A DNA stretch of 64,000 bases from Sanderia malayensis (lineage: Eukaryota > Cnidaria > Scyphozoa > Semaeostomeae > Pelagiidae). A model generated the notes under the pieces. It made no database searches. It was not told where the DNA came from and saw only the letters and a program-made list of their open reading frames with translations. Location: the NCBI GenBank assembly GCA_013076295.1, contig RQOL01000661.1:27329-91328 (forward strand). Reading direction: 5' to 3'. Below are positions 63,941 to 64,000 of the stretch, piece by piece. The position numbers were made by a program, and so were the translations under genes. The first letter of the stretch is position 1, and each line of letters opens with the position of its first letter.

Positions 63941-64000
63941 TTTTGCATATTTATAAATTTATCTAAACCAGAATATGAGCCAGGAAAAGAAGGCGTATTA

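Larger units (their letters stand above)
51886..64000 (+). mobile_element. Polinton/adintovirus-like element (right end outside window)
   Basis: Begins with AGTATATATAGG beside the TATG repeat; Polinton ends typically start AGT. It carries an FtsK/HerA-type packaging ATPase, small basic proteins, a penton-like protein and an rve integrase, the set expected of Polintons/adintoviruses, plus Fic and TRAF-like proteins. The hexon, PolB and maturation protease are not in the window. ATPase and integrase are frame-broken, the penton 3' end is replaced by repeat sequence and a small transposon is inserted, so this is an endogenous, decaying copy. Confidence 0.78.

Overview
This is a transposon-dense, AT-rich stretch of an intron-rich animal genome. 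GT-AG introns, a Penelope-like element, an env-bearing Ty3/Gypsy chromovirus, a P/THAP9-like transposon, a DIRS-type tyrosine recombinase, an alpha-kinase and a Polinton-like virus together suggest a marine invertebrate such as a cnidarian or sponge. The sequence does not fix the species. No rRNA, tRNA or CRISPR array was recognised.

Layout. 1-11.2 kb: a minus-strand multi-exon gene for a P-loop NTPase, whose core lies in a 3.95-kb segment present 2.4 times in tandem; a zinc-ribbon-like exon lies upstream. 12.6-13.9 kb: remnants of a C76 (herpesvirus tegument USP)-like peptidase and a Helitron-type cysteine module. 14.3-17.1 kb: an alpha-kinase ORF and an intact tyrosine recombinase. 17.2-28.1 kb: a plus-strand homeodomain/HMG-like host gene; one intron holds a 6.17-kb P-superfamily transposon (28-bp TIRs) that itself contains a TA-flanked MITE and a 1.27-kb non-coding element. 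29.6-30.5 kb: a pseudokinase. 31.2-44.6 kb: a Penelope-like element, its partial upstream copy and an inverted 5'-truncated copy. The inverted copy is split by a 9.15-kb LTR retrotransposon with gag, protease, RT, RNase H, integrase, chromodomain and env. 44.6-51.9 kb: mostly non-coding, with two exons of one gene, a MITE, minisatellites and a second copy of the 1.27-kb element family. 51.9-64.0 kb: the left part of a Polinton/adintovirus-like element.

The viral element is the most unusual region. It encodes a packaging ATPase (frame-broken), a group of small very basic proteins, a penton-like capsid protein, an rve integrase (frame-broken), two paralogous proteins of unknown function, and two candidate host-manipulation proteins: a Fic-domain protein and a coiled-coil/TRAF (MATH) protein. 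A small TIR transposon carrying a DIRS-type Gag fragment sits inside it. The hexon, PolB and protease were not found and may lie beyond position 64000.

Most mobile elements here are damaged by nonsense codons, frameshifts or nested insertions. The nesting gives relative ages: MITE and 1.27-kb element after the P transposon; LTR element after the Penelope inverted copy; small TIR transposon after the Polinton.
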